DNA of 64,000 bases, from positions 11,891 to 75,890 of the forward strand of contig JBLWSY010000020.1 in NCBI GenBank assembly GCA_048270425.1. The letters run 5' to 3'. The notes beneath the pieces were generated by a model. It saw only the letters and a list, made by a program, of their open reading frames with translations. It was not told the origin of the DNA and ran no database searches. Source of the DNA: Oceanospirillum sp048270425 (GTDB lineage: Bacteria > Pseudomonadota > Gammaproteobacteria > Pseudomonadales > Halomonadaceae). Position 1 is the first letter of the stretch. Each line of letters opens with the position of its first letter. Positions 8,720-17,279 of this stretch are shown piece after piece. The position numbers and the translations under genes were made by a program.

Positions 8720-10524
8720 GTGTTAGTGTTGGAGAGGTCATCGGCGTCAGAGGCACTCAAATAACTCTAAAGATTTTCGATGAGTCAAGCCTAGAAACAA
8801 TATTCTATGACGGTAAGAAATACAAAGGTGTATCCATAAGGGAATATATAGGGATAAAACGCGGCTTCTCCCTTATTGTCTGTATTATTGAAGGTGAATA
8901 CTTAGACGAAAAACGGTTTGAATTCGAAGATAACAAAATACAGTATATTCGGAAGGTAGAGGCTAAACCTATTGGATATTTCGAACAGTCTAATTTCAAG
9001 GAAGGCATTAAGTTAATGCCTATGATAAAGGATGAGGCTTACCTTCTAAGCGAAAAACAAGTAATAAAAATATTCAGCCAAACAAATGATGGTCGATTTA
9101 AAATTGGCACAATGTTAAAGGAAGAGCTTCCTGTATCTCTTCCTTGGGAAAAGATATTCAACAGCCATATTGGTATATTCGGAAACACCGGCAGCGGAAA
9201 GTCAAATACTCTCACTAAACTTTACTCTGAGCTTTTCAGAAATTTCGAAGACCAATTGATAGGAAAAAGCCAATTTATTCTAATAGACTTCAATGGCGAA
9301 TACACTGGCAACCAGCTAATAAGAAACCCTAAAAACAAAAAAACATTCAGCCTTAGCACTGGTCGAAAAATAGGAGATAAGCTACCAATTTCTAGCGACC
9401 ATATATGGAACACAGAGATACTTGCTCTATTATTCCAAGCCACAGCAAATACACAAACACCATTTATCAACAGAGTCGTAGAAGGTCGAAAAAAATTTGC
9501 AAACAAACCTGACAGTCTGAAAAACTATATAACAAAGACTTTTGAAACGTGCTTAGCATCACCTGTGCAAAGTAAAGACTCGCTTATCTATTTAAAAAAA
9601 ATAGCAAGAACAACTCAAAACTCAGAACTTGAAAAAACGCTTAACTCCTTTAACTGGATAAACAACTGTTTTGTAATGGGAAAACAACCTAACTCGGTAT
9701 GGTTCGGAAAACAGGATACTTTTGACAAGCATATAAAACCAATAATAGATAGTCACTGTATAAAAAACATAGGACAATTTGACGAGCTAACAATAAGAAT
9801 AAACATACAGCTGGTCAGAGACCTATTACTAGGATATATTCAGTTCGAGCACATACAACCATTATTAAAAAGAATAGAAAGCACTATCCACGACCTTAGA
9901 AAGGTTTTAACAATAAAAGACAGCATCAAGGATGAGTTCAGTTCACTAACAGTTATTTCTCTTAGATCTTGCAATCAATTCACGAAAAAAATCATCCCTT
10001 TGATACTTGCAAAAATGCACTATCAAAACCACCGTAACAAAGTTGAAAAAGAGGTCAATCAAACTTTACACTTCATTATTGATGAGGCTCATAACATTCT
10101 TTCTCAGCAATCAAGTCGTGAACACGAGATTTGGAAAGACTATCGGCTAGAAATGTTTGAAGAAATCATCAAGGAAGGGCGCAAATTTGGGATGTTCCTC
10201 ACATTAGCTAGCCAAAGACCTGCTGATATATCACCGACAATCATGTCCCAGCTCCATAACTTTTTCATTCATAGGCTAGTTAACGACAGAGACTTGTTTT
10301 TAATTGATAACACGATAAGCACACTTGATAGCATGTCGAAAAGCCTAATACCCAACCTTTCCAAAGGTGCCTGTATCATCACAGGTACTGCATTCGATTT
10401 ACCTATTGTGCTGCAGGTGGATTACATCAAAGAAAAAGAGAACCGCCCAGCGAGTGATGATGTGGATTTGGTTACGCTATGGCAAACAGATCACATAAGC
10501 ACCGACCAGCCATCAACTGATTGA
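8716..10524 (+). CDS. HerA-like (DUF87) ATPase of a SIR2-HerA defence system
   Basis: A 602-residue FtsK/HerA-superfamily ATPase. After an N-terminal barrel-like region, the Walker A GNTGSGKSN lies near residues 155-163, Walker B HFIIDEAHN near 450-458, and ASQRPADISP near 497-506 is the HerA/DUF87 sensor region. HerA ATPases form hexamers; with SIR2 partners they assemble into large complexes that act on invading DNA and NAD+. The AT-rich composition continues from the SIR2 gene until about the last 30 codons. The hairpin after it is a terminator for the opposite gene, argO. Confidence 0.9.
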   Translation: MSVSVGEVIGVRGTQITLKIFDESSLETIFYDGKKYKGVSIREYIGIKRGFSLIVCIIEGEYLDEKRFEFEDNKIQYIRKVEAKPIGYFEQSNFKEGIKLMPMIKDEAYLLSEKQVIKIFSQTNDGRFKIGTMLKEELPVSLPWEKIFNSHIGIFGNTGSGKSNTLTKLYSELFRNFEDQLIGKSQFILIDFNGEYTGNQLIRNPKNKKTFSLSTGRKIGDKLPISSDHIWNTEILALLFQATANTQTPFINRVVEGRKKFANKPDSLKNYITKTFETCLASPVQSKDSLIYLKKIARTTQNSELEKTLNSFNWINNCFVMGKQPNSVWFGKQDTFDKHIKPIIDSHCIKNIGQFDELTIRINIQLVRDLLLGYIQFEHIQPLLKRIESTIHDLRKVLTIKDSIKDEFSSLTVISLRSCNQFTKKIIPLILAKMHYQNHRNKVEKEVNQTLHFIIDEAHNILSQQSSREHEIWKDYRLEMFEEIIKEGRKFGMFLTLASQRPADISPTIMSQLHNFFIHRLVNDRDLFLIDNTISTLDSMSKSLIPNLSKGACIITGTAFDLPIVLQVDYIKEKENRPASDDVDLVTLWQTDHISTDQPSTD

Positions 10525-10530
10525 CCATTA

Positions 10531-10555
10531 AAAAAGCCCCGACATTTGTCGGGGC
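10531..10555 (-). terminator. Rho-independent terminator of argO
   Basis: GCCCCGACA and TGTCGGGGC form a 9-bp stem with a 2-nt gap (10536-10555). On the minus strand the stem is followed by TTTTTT, so it ends argO transcription. On the plus strand there is no T-run. Confidence 0.85.
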
Positions 10556-10586
10556 AAGTCCACAATTCGGTCATACCAGACAGTAC

Positions 10587-11216
10587 TTACACCGCCGCTA
10601 TCACCAAACTCACTGCAACCGACCACATCATCAGGCAGACGGCGGCGTCTAGTACCCGCCATGCGATCGGTTTCTGGAACAGAGGGGCTAACCAACGTGC
10701 CCCGAGGCTGATGCCGAAGAACCAGATAAACGAGAAGCTGATTGCGCCGAAGCCAAACCAGAAGCGCTCGCCTTCCGGATACTGGCCACCGATACTGCCG
10801 ATCAGCACCACGGTATCCAGATAGGCATGGGGGTTCAGCAAAGTCACCGCAAGCGTGGTCAGCAGGGCCTTTTTCAGACTGCTTGCGCCTTTACGATCCG
10901 CCTCAAGGCTCTGATCTTTTAATGCCGAGCGCAGCGCGCCAAACCCGTACCAAAACAGAAAGGCCGCCCCACCCCAGCGGGCAACACTCAGCCAGAGTTC
11001 GTTCTGGCTGATCAGCGCGCCCATACCGGCTACACCCAGGGTAATTAACACCGCATCAAAAAAGCTGCATACACCGGCAATCGGCCAGTGATACTGTCGT
11101 TTCAGCCCCTGTGACAGAACAAAGGCGTTCTGCGCGCCGATGGCCATAATCAGGCCTGCGCTGGTTCCCAGCCCCTTAATCAGGGCCCATAGATAAAGAC
11201 TTGCTGCCGCACTCAT
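10587..11216 (-). CDS. argO: LysE/ArgO family amino-acid exporter
   Basis: Inner-membrane exporter of basic amino acids (arginine/lysine), 209 residues with about six helices. The N-terminus has the family pattern GLGTSAGLIMAIGAQNAFVLSQG. The frame extends to an ATG at 11228, but ATG 11216 (MSAAAS) has GGAG at the right distance, so I chose it. It is divergent from an ArgP-type LysR regulator, the standard pairing in which ArgP activates argO in response to arginine. Confidence 0.88.
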   Translation of the reverse strand: MSAAASLYLWALIKGLGTSAGLIMAIGAQNAFVLSQGLKRQYHWPIAGVCSFFDAVLITLGVAGMGALISQNELWLSVARWGGAAFLFWYGFGALRSALKDQSLEADRKGASSLKKALLTTLAVTLLNPHAYLDTVVLIGSIGGQYPEGERFWFGFGAISFSFIWFFGISLGARWLAPLFQKPIAWRVLDAAVCLMMWSVAVSLVIAAV

Positions 11217-11345
11217 CACACACTCCAAAAGAAAACATCGTCTTGCATAAACGCCGGTGCACCTGCCCCGGCAAACGTTCTACTGACAACGGCCGTATCA
11301 ATAGAGTGCATCTTGCCCCTGAGCTAAAATTAAGTAAAACTAATG

Positions 11346-11366
11346 ATTTTAATTGATCATTAAAAT
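11346..11366. promoter_or_regulatory. Dyad in the argO-argP intergenic region (LysR-type site)
   Basis: ATTTTAA (11346-11352) and TTAAAAT (11360-11366) form a perfect 7-bp inverted repeat around TTGATCA, in an AT-rich stretch between the divergent argO and argP. It has the size and position expected for an ArgP operator. The protein-DNA match is inferred. Confidence 0.55.
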
Positions 11367-11415
11367 ATCTAATTAAAATAACTGTAGTCTGCATAGACTC
11401 GTAAGGGACAACACC

Positions 11416-12333
11416 ATGAGCCTGTCACTGGACCCGAAACAACTCAGCGCTTTGCATGCGGTTATCGAGGAACAAAGCTTCGATAAAGCCGCCAAGCGCC
11501 TGCATGTCACTCAATCCGCCATCTCCCAGCGGATACGCCAGCTGGAGGAGAAACTCGGACAGGCGGTGATTATCCGCAGTACGCCACTGGTGCCTACGGC
11601 GACAGGTCAGCGGGTGCTGAAGTTTTACCATCAGCTGTCGTTACTGGAAGGGGAGCTAAGCCTGAGTCTTGATCAGGCCACGGAACAGGGATTCAGCCGT
11701 ATGCCGGTGGCGGTTAACGCCGACAGTCTGGATACCTGGTTTCCCGAGGCGCTGGCACCTCTGGTGGATCAGCATCCCTGGGTGCTGGATATTAAGATCG
11801 ATGATCAGGAGCAGACCCATCATCTGCTGAAAACCGGCGAGGTGCTGGGTTGTGTCAGCGCCTCGGCTCAGGCGATGCAGGGTTGCGATTGCTTCCCCTT
11901 GGGGGTGATGCGCTATCGGGCACTGGCAACACCGGGTTATATCGCCCGTTATTTCCCGGAAGGCGTTACGGAAGAGGCCGTTGGGGAAGCTCCCGTGGTG
12001 GAGTTCAACCATAAAGACGAGCTGCAGAACCACTTTCTGCGCCATATCGGACTGGACGGCGCGCTGTATCCGAAGCACAGAATTCCCGCCACCGGCCCCT
12101 ACTTTCATCTGATTCGTTTAGGACTCGGTTGGGGCATGGTGCCGGATCAGCAGAGCCAACCCTATCTGGATCTGAACGATCCGGAGAACTCAACCGTAGC
12201 CGAGCTGGTGCCGGGGCAAACCATTAATGTGCCCCTTTACTGGCATGTGTGGAACCTGAAATCAGAAAGCCTGAAGTTACTGACCAAAGCAGTGATCAAG
12301 GGCGCAGAAGAAAATCTGACTCAGATGAAATAG
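11416..12333 (+). CDS. argP: LysR-family regulator ArgP
   Basis: A 305-residue LysR-type activator. The winged helix-turn-helix occupies residues 5-65 (FDKAAKRLHVTQSAISQRIRQLE), followed by a ligand-binding domain. It matches the ArgP/IciA/LysG branch, which senses arginine or lysine and controls argO. The ATG follows an AAGGGA site. Its position divergent to argO supports the assignment. Confidence 0.9.
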   Translation: MSLSLDPKQLSALHAVIEEQSFDKAAKRLHVTQSAISQRIRQLEEKLGQAVIIRSTPLVPTATGQRVLKFYHQLSLLEGELSLSLDQATEQGFSRMPVAVNADSLDTWFPEALAPLVDQHPWVLDIKIDDQEQTHHLLKTGEVLGCVSASAQAMQGCDCFPLGVMRYRALATPGYIARYFPEGVTEEAVGEAPVVEFNHKDELQNHFLRHIGLDGALYPKHRIPATGPYFHLIRLGLGWGMVPDQQSQPYLDLNDPENSTVAELVPGQTINVPLYWHVWNLKSESLKLLTKAVIKGAEENLTQMK

Positions 12334-12431
12334 TGGGCCGTTTAAAGGTAAGAAAGCTAACCTTTCTCAGAAATTAATCCGTTGATAACATCATGTCTTT
12401 GCTGAACAATGTTGCCATCATCGGCCTAAAA

Positions 12432-12479
12432 ACAGATCAAACCTATGCCACTCAAATTCGTACAGATCAAACCCATGCC
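12432..12479 (+). repeat. Duplicated start-codon segment
   Basis: The 18-bp block acagatcaaacctatgcc (12432-12449) recurs with one mismatch at 12462-12479, a 30-bp period. Each copy holds an in-frame ATG of the exported-protein gene. Confidence 0.8.
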
Positions 12480-13269
12480 GGCCAGTCACATAACACTGAG
12501 CCCGATAACACTAAAGACTATTTTATCGGTCAGAAAACTGCTTTGTCTGCTTTCACTGTCCGCAGTAGCCGCCTTTCCTTCAACGCTACTGGCCGAAGGC
12601 CCCAACACCAGCACGCCTTTTGCCTTTAACCACTTCCAGCAGCAGTTGGGTTCCGGCATGTTCGGTGCTGGAGAACAAAGTAGCTTTAAGGGCATTTTCC
12701 ACAGTTACGACAACGTGAATTACGGTGGCATTTCGTTAAATAAACGTTCGGCCAATGGTCTTGAGCAATCCGGCAAGGGTGCTGTTTTTAACTACGGCTT
12801 TTCGATCACCGAAAACAGTGAAGATTATAAGTGGCAGCTGGATAGCTACCTCAGCGCCAGCTACGAACTGGCTTTAAGCAGTAACACTCAGGCAAGCCTT
12901 GGTATCAGTCTGAGCGTAAATGGTCTGCCGTACCGAATCTTCTTCAATGATGATGACAACAAAGTAGCCACCGCTTATTCCGTTGGTCCGTTAGTGGGTA
13001 TTCGCCATCAGATTCGGCTGGCACAAGGCCAGACTCTGACGCCCTTTGGCCACTACTTCTACAGCAGCCAGTCGATCTCAAGCCGATCCCTGTGGAATAT
13101 CTTTGCGGATGCATTTACCGATCCCGAAAAAGACCGTTCAGTACATGATTATCAGGATGTAATTGTATTGGGGGCGACAGCGGATCTGCACAGATTTCTG
13201 ATCACGCCAGCTTATGTGAAAAATGATGCCAACGAGAGCTGGCACATCGGTATTGGGGTTAGCTACTAA
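12475..13269 (+). CDS. Exported hypothetical protein, probably outer-membrane beta-barrel
   Basis: About 264 residues from ATG 12475 (274 from ATG 12445; the choice is unsure because no ribosome site is clear). A signal peptide follows: VRKLLCLLSLSAVAAF then a cleavage region near LLAEG. The mature part is rich in Ser, Asn, Gly and aromatic residues with alternating patterns (SYLSASYELALSSNTQASLG; TLTPFGHYFYSS) and ends GIGVSY, an aromatic-terminal strand typical of barrels inserted by BamA. I do not recognise the family. The start region contains a duplicated 18-bp block (see repeat). Confidence 0.65.
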   Translation: MPASHITLSPITLKTILSVRKLLCLLSLSAVAAFPSTLLAEGPNTSTPFAFNHFQQQLGSGMFGAGEQSSFKGIFHSYDNVNYGGISLNKRSANGLEQSGKGAVFNYGFSITENSEDYKWQLDSYLSASYELALSSNTQASLGISLSVNGLPYRIFFNDDDNKVATAYSVGPLVGIRHQIRLAQGQTLTPFGHYFYSSQSISSRSLWNIFADAFTDPEKDRSVHDYQDVIVLGATADLHRFLITPAYVKNDANESWHIGIGVSY

Positions 13270-13293
13270 CGGATCTGATCCGAACTAAAAAGA

Positions 13294-13326
13294 GAGTCAT
13301 TAACAGGGAGCCATTAATAATGACTC
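13294..13326 (-). terminator. Terminator between convergent genes, mainly for benE
   Basis: GAGTCATTA (13294-13302) pairs with TAATGACTC (13318-13326). On the minus strand it is followed by a short T-rich run, fitting termination of benE. Confidence 0.6.
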
Positions 13327-13343
13327 CCCTATCTGTTTTCGAC

Positions 13344-14528
13344 TTACTCTTTTCTGGCCAGATGATAAACCAGAAGGCCAGCCACCAGTCCCCAGAAAGC
13401 ACTGCCCAGCCCTCCAAGAACAATACCGGAAGCAGTCACCAGAAAAGTCAGCAGGGCAGCTTCACGTTCAGCAGGATCTGCCAAAGCTGCAGCCAAACTG
13501 TTACCGATAGTGCCCAGCAGCGCTAAACCGGCAATTGCCATAATCAGAGCTTGGGGGAAGGCGGCAAAAACAGCCGCGACGCTGGCCCCAAAGATCCCCG
13601 TCATCAGATAAAACAACCCCGCCCAGACCGATGCCTGATAGCGCTTATCCGGGTCCGGTCCTGCTTCTTTACCCATACAGATGGCAGCAGTAATCGCGGC
13701 CAGATTGAAGGAGAAGCCGCCAAAAGGAGCCAGCACGACTCCGGTCAATCCGGTTGCCGTCATTAACGGTGAAACCGGCGTCTGATAGCCATTGCCTCTG
13801 AGTACAGCAACCCCCGGCATATTCTGAGATGCCATAGTGACAATAAACAACGGGATACCAACCCCCAGCATGCCCTGCAGACTGACCTCAGGCATCATGA
13901 GCACGGGTTCTGCCAGTTGCCAATCGATATGACTGAAGGTCAGTTGCCCCTGAATCGCAGCAACCACCATGCCCACCAACAGCACAGACGGGATCACGTA
14001 GCGGGGTAAAAGATGTTTAATCAGAATATAAGCCAGCACCATAAGGCCGACTAACAGCAGATCATTTTCAAGAGATCGGAAAGCATTAAGACCAAACTGA
14101 AGCAACACACCCGCCAACATAGCCCCGGCAAGGGATTGAGGTACGTGCTTCATCAGGCGGTCAAAAAAACCAGTCAGACCACAAATTAAAATCAGTGCCG
14201 AACTGAACAGGAAGATACCAATCGCCTGTTCGATACTGAATCCCGGCAGAGAGGTCACCAGCAGCGCGGCACCCGGCGTAGACCAGGCGGTCAGAATAGG
14301 CGTTTTAAACCATAACGAAAGTCCGGCACTGGTAACACCCATACCGACCCCAAGAGCCCATAGCCAGGAACTGATCTGCGCCCCGCTTGCACCAGCCGCT
14401 TCTGCCGCCTGAAAAATAATCACTGCAGAACTGGTATATCCCACCAGTACTGCAACAAAACCTGCTGAGATATAAGAGAGACTAAAGAAGCCTGCCAAGC
14501 CGCCTCTTTCTGTCATCGCTGCTTTCAT
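13344..14528 (-). CDS. benE: BenE-family benzoate/proton symporter
   Basis: A 394-residue membrane protein of the BenE family, with about 12 helices and Gly-rich re-entrant segments such as FGGFSFNLAAITAAICMG. Family members import benzoate or related aromatic acids with protons. The open frame extends to 14663, but ATG 14528 (MKAAMTERGG) fits the family N-terminus and has an AGGA site; the upstream 45 codons cover the regulatory region. It is divergent from an XRE-cupin regulator with two shared palindromes. No aromatic-degradation genes are nearby, so the substrate is uncertain. Confidence 0.88.
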   Translation of the reverse strand: MKAAMTERGGLAGFFSLSYISAGFVAVLVGYTSSAVIIFQAAEAAGASGAQISSWLWALGVGMGVTSAGLSLWFKTPILTAWSTPGAALLVTSLPGFSIEQAIGIFLFSSALILICGLTGFFDRLMKHVPQSLAGAMLAGVLLQFGLNAFRSLENDLLLVGLMVLAYILIKHLLPRYVIPSVLLVGMVVAAIQGQLTFSHIDWQLAEPVLMMPEVSLQGMLGVGIPLFIVTMASQNMPGVAVLRGNGYQTPVSPLMTATGLTGVVLAPFGGFSFNLAAITAAICMGKEAGPDPDKRYQASVWAGLFYLMTGIFGASVAAVFAAFPQALIMAIAGLALLGTIGNSLAAALADPAEREAALLTFLVTASGIVLGGLGSAFWGLVAGLLVYHLARKE

Positions 14529-14565
14529 GAGAAATCCTGCTTGTACCGAAAAATACTGAAAATAA

Positions 14566-14583
14566 TGTGCGCTATAACGCACA
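14566..14583. promoter_or_regulatory. Operator 1 between benE and the XRE-cupin gene
   Basis: tgtgcgctataacgcaca is a near-perfect palindrome: the outer TGTGCG/CGCACA pairs perfectly and only one inner base pair fails. An almost identical copy lies 34 bp downstream. It lies 38 bp upstream of the benE start. Confidence 0.75.
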
Positions 14584-14599
14584 GGCAAAAATAACACCT

Positions 14600-14617
14600 T
14601 GAGCGCTATAACGCACA
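14600..14617. promoter_or_regulatory. Operator 2 between benE and the XRE-cupin gene
   Basis: tgagcgctataacgcaca differs from operator 1 at one base. It overlaps the expected -35 position of a promoter whose -10, TATAAT, lies at 14629-14634 and points toward the regulator gene. Repression of both genes by the XRE-cupin protein is inferred. Confidence 0.75.
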
Positions 14618-14677
14618 AACTTTTTTTATATAATGCCCAGCTGATTGGCAAACCTTTCACCAAGGAACTTAAAAGCT

Positions 14678-15277
14678 ATGCAGGAAATTAACCAGCATCT
14701 GGCTGAGACCCTGAAAGCCGAACGAAAAATACGCGGCTGGAGTCTGGATAAAGCAGCGGAACAAACAGGTGTCAGTAAGGCGATGCTGGGGCAGATCGAG
14801 CGTGGAGAGTCCAGCCCTACGGTAGCAACACTCTGGAAGATTGCCGGAGGTTTTAACTGTTCACTTTCAACCTTTATCCAACCTCATGACGACAAAAGCA
14901 CGAACCAGTACAGTACAGGCCGCACCTCTCATGAGCCTCAGATCCGCTCTGCCGATCAGATTCGGCATCAGCCTGCTAAAGATCCTATGCTGGTTGCGCC
15001 TCTGTTTCCTTTTGACCCTCAGATGGGGTTTGAGATTTTTGAGTTGAGCCTTCTTCCCGGATACGAGCGGGTATCAGAACCCCATGCAACCGGTGTCACC
15101 GAGTTTGTTCTGGTAATCGAAGGGACTATGGAGGTTCTGATAGAAGGTCGATGGCGTAGTTTGGAGAAAGGAATGAGCATTCGGTTCTCAGCAGACAGAT
15201 CTCACGGTTATCGCAACCTAAGCGATAGTACTGCTCGCTTTCACAATATTATTCATTACCCTGATCGCAGTGAGTAA
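14678..15277 (+). CDS. XRE-family regulator with C-terminal cupin domain
   Basis: A 199-residue regulator. Residues about 10-65 form a helix-turn-helix (AAEQTGVSKAMLGQIERGES), and residues about 120-190 form a cupin sensor barrel. The frame opens at TTG 14645, but ATG 14678 has AAGGAA upstream and starts with family-like sequence. Proteins of this build usually repress a neighbouring transporter or catabolic gene and respond to a small ligand bound in the cupin. The divergent benE and two palindromes suggest local autoregulation and control of benE. Confidence 0.87.
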   Translation: MQEINQHLAETLKAERKIRGWSLDKAAEQTGVSKAMLGQIERGESSPTVATLWKIAGGFNCSLSTFIQPHDDKSTNQYSTGRTSHEPQIRSADQIRHQPAKDPMLVAPLFPFDPQMGFEIFELSLLPGYERVSEPHATGVTEFVLVIEGTMEVLIEGRWRSLEKGMSIRFSADRSHGYRNLSDSTARFHNIIHYPDRSE

Positions 15278-15317
15278 ATAGCCGTAGTGATCTGAAAAAT
15301 AATCTCTGTCACAAAAC

Positions 15318-15345
15318 AAAAAACCGGCCAGGGCCGGTTCTTTGT
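15318..15345. terminator. Bidirectional terminator
   Basis: AACCGGCC (15322-15329) pairs with GGCCGGTT (15332-15339). It has T-rich sequence on both sides and lies between the convergent XRE-cupin and DoxX genes. Confidence 0.75.
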
Positions 15346-15371
15346 TGATACATGTTCTGAGTAACCTGATG

Positions 15372-15803
15372 TTAACTCCAGCGCTGTCCACCTAAAGCAT
15401 AACGACCTGCTCCGGTGTAAAGAATCGCGATACCGGCAAAGAAGAACACCATAATATGCTCGACCGCCCAGGCACCGGTTTTAGGGTTCAGTGCGGCAAT
15501 ATTACCCGGCCCTGTCATCAGCCAGGCAACAATCATGGTGAAAGAGAAAATCAGTGCGGAAGGGCGGGTCAGAATGCCCAGAATCATCAGCACAGGCGCA
15601 ACCACTTCACCCACATAAACACCGTAGGCGATAAACGCAGGTAAGCCCTGGGCCTGTAGCATGCCTTCGATACCACCCACGCCGGCCATCAGTTTGTGAA
15701 CACCGTGGAACAGCATCATTCCCGCAAAAGCCACCCGAAGAAGTAAAAGACCAAAGTCAGGCTTGTCGAACATCCGGTTAAATCGATCTACTAACTGCAA
15801 CAT
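15372..15803 (-). CDS. DoxX family membrane protein
   Basis: A 143-residue inner-membrane protein with four helices and the DoxX pattern LRVAFAGMMLFHGVHKL near the N-terminus, GIEGML, and YVGEVVAPVLMILG. The family is linked loosely to redox or sulfur stress, but this member has no defined role. GGGAG precedes the ATG. It appears monocistronic. Confidence 0.85.
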   Translation of the reverse strand: MLQLVDRFNRMFDKPDFGLLLLRVAFAGMMLFHGVHKLMAGVGGIEGMLQAQGLPAFIAYGVYVGEVVAPVLMILGILTRPSALIFSFTMIVAWLMTGPGNIAALNPKTGAWAVEHIMVFFFAGIAILYTGAGRYALGGQRWS

Positions 15804-15988
15804 ATTCAGCTCCCAGCCTCGAAAGGTTTCATCCTATAGATGGAGCTACTATCTCAGATCAGCAGGAAAAAGTATTCATTTAAGAAGTTCCCGTATGTAT
15901 CTGTTTTTACAGGAATGTTATAAACACCGGCACAGATCAAATTGGGCATTTGACCGATTGGCTTATTAATTTTTACCGGATGAAAATA

Positions 15989-16528
15989 TCAGAATGAAGA
16001 GCCGGGCTGCTGCAAAAATTCCAGCTCTTCAGGAGTGGAATCCCGGCCCAGAATACTGTTTCGGTGCGGGTAGCGACCAAAACGGTCTATGATCGCCTTG
16101 TGTTTGCGTTCATATTCCAGATTCTCCTCAAGCCCCAGAGCACTGAATACCTCTAGGGCGATCTCATGCATTTCCGGCTCTTCACTGTGCATCAGTGGCA
16201 TGTAGAGAAATAAGCGCTCCTTTTGAGTCAGTGACCGATCATCACCCGCCTCAATTGCCGCTAGTGTCAGCTGAAGCGCAAAGTCATCGGCTGCAAATGC
16301 CTGAGGAGTATCACGATAGATGTTACGGGAGAACTGGTCCAATACAATGATCTCAGCCAGACGCCCCCGGGGCTGATAGCGCCACTCTGCCAGTCGGCGC
16401 AGTTTGGCTTCAATCAGGGTGGGTTCAAAACGTGCTTTGATCGTCTGGTCCAGCGCATCATCTTTAACCCACCACTGTTTTGGGCTCAGTTCGTTAAACC
16501 AAAATTCGATAACCGGTTGCCATAACAT
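15989..16528 (-). CDS. DUF924 family protein
   Basis: A 179-residue soluble helical protein of the DUF924 family, which has a tetratricopeptide-like fold. Conserved stretches are VIEFWFNELSPKQWW at the start, EIIVLDQFSRNIYRDTPQAF in the middle and LFLYMPLMHSE later. The molecular function is unknown. It is a single gene. Confidence 0.85.
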   Translation of the reverse strand: MLWQPVIEFWFNELSPKQWWVKDDALDQTIKARFEPTLIEAKLRRLAEWRYQPRGRLAEIIVLDQFSRNIYRDTPQAFAADDFALQLTLAAIEAGDDRSLTQKERLFLYMPLMHSEEPEMHEIALEVFSALGLEENLEYERKHKAIIDRFGRYPHRNSILGRDSTPEELEFLQQPGSSF

Positions 16529-16616
16529 AGATCTGCCCTGTTTTTATTGATGTTTTCTGACTATAAGAGCTTAAGCGGCAGATTGCCAATTCCCACTCTT
16601 ATTGTCAGATATGCCA

Positions 16617-17225
16617 TCAATATTCAATCGGCACGATATGCTCGGAATAGAGCGTGTAGCCCGCCAGGGCTAACTCGGTATCTTCGGAATCAATGGATAA
16701 GCGCCCGCTGACCCAAATCGCGTCTTCCAGCAGGGATTCCGCAATGGGGATCTGGGTTTTCACATAAATAATCTGATTAGAAGGCGGTGGTGGCGTATGG
16801 ATACAGGCGCCAAAATAAGGCACCAACAGGAACTCCGTCACGCCTTCCGGCGTAATCTCCAGCGGTGCGATATAACCGCCAAGACGTACCGGCATACCAT
16901 CCAATTTGCCCAGCACAGGCGCAGACTGATAGGCTTCCTGCAGTTTCTCCATGATCTCGATAATCAGTGGATCATCATCAGTCAGCATGGCGATCTTCTC
17001 CGGATCATATTGATCCAGAATGGCATCAGCACGAAAACCTTCCGGAATCAGGTCCTCCCAACTCAGATCCAGCAAACCATCCTCATCATTCCAGCGAGAC
17101 TGCACCAGAGGCGACAACTGATCAAAGCCCTCCGGCTTACCCGCTGCCTGGGCAACCGGCAGCGTCAGACTGAATGCGATAGTAAGCATTAACCACTTGG
17201 TCAGTTTTGCGAGCTGTTTCACCAC
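16617..17225 (-). CDS. DUF3299 periplasmic protein, last gene of the zinc operon
   Basis: A 202-residue exported protein starting at GTG 17225, with signal peptide LMLTIAFSLTLPVAQA. The mature domain contains the DUF3299 motif FLLVPYFGACIHTPPPPSNQ; its Cys and His could bind metal. It follows the FtsX-type permease by 54 bp in the same direction. DUF3299 proteins accompany ZrgA-type zinc-uptake ABC systems, so a periplasmic zinc-handling role is likely but inferred. Confidence 0.82.
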   Translation of the reverse strand: MVKQLAKLTKWLMLTIAFSLTLPVAQAAGKPEGFDQLSPLVQSRWNDEDGLLDLSWEDLIPEGFRADAILDQYDPEKIAMLTDDDPLIIEIMEKLQEAYQSAPVLGKLDGMPVRLGGYIAPLEITPEGVTEFLLVPYFGACIHTPPPPSNQIIYVKTQIPIAESLLEDAIWVSGRLSIDSEDTELALAGYTLYSEHIVPIEY

Positions 17226-17279
17226 GCCTTTATCCTTTTTCAGAACAAAATCAGATTCGTTTATGTCTTGGCAAGGCCA

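Noticed and set aside
12393..12629. Plus-strand frame overlapping the exported-protein start
   Set aside because: The overlapping frame encodes a clear signal peptide and barrel-like protein; this one has no known pattern.
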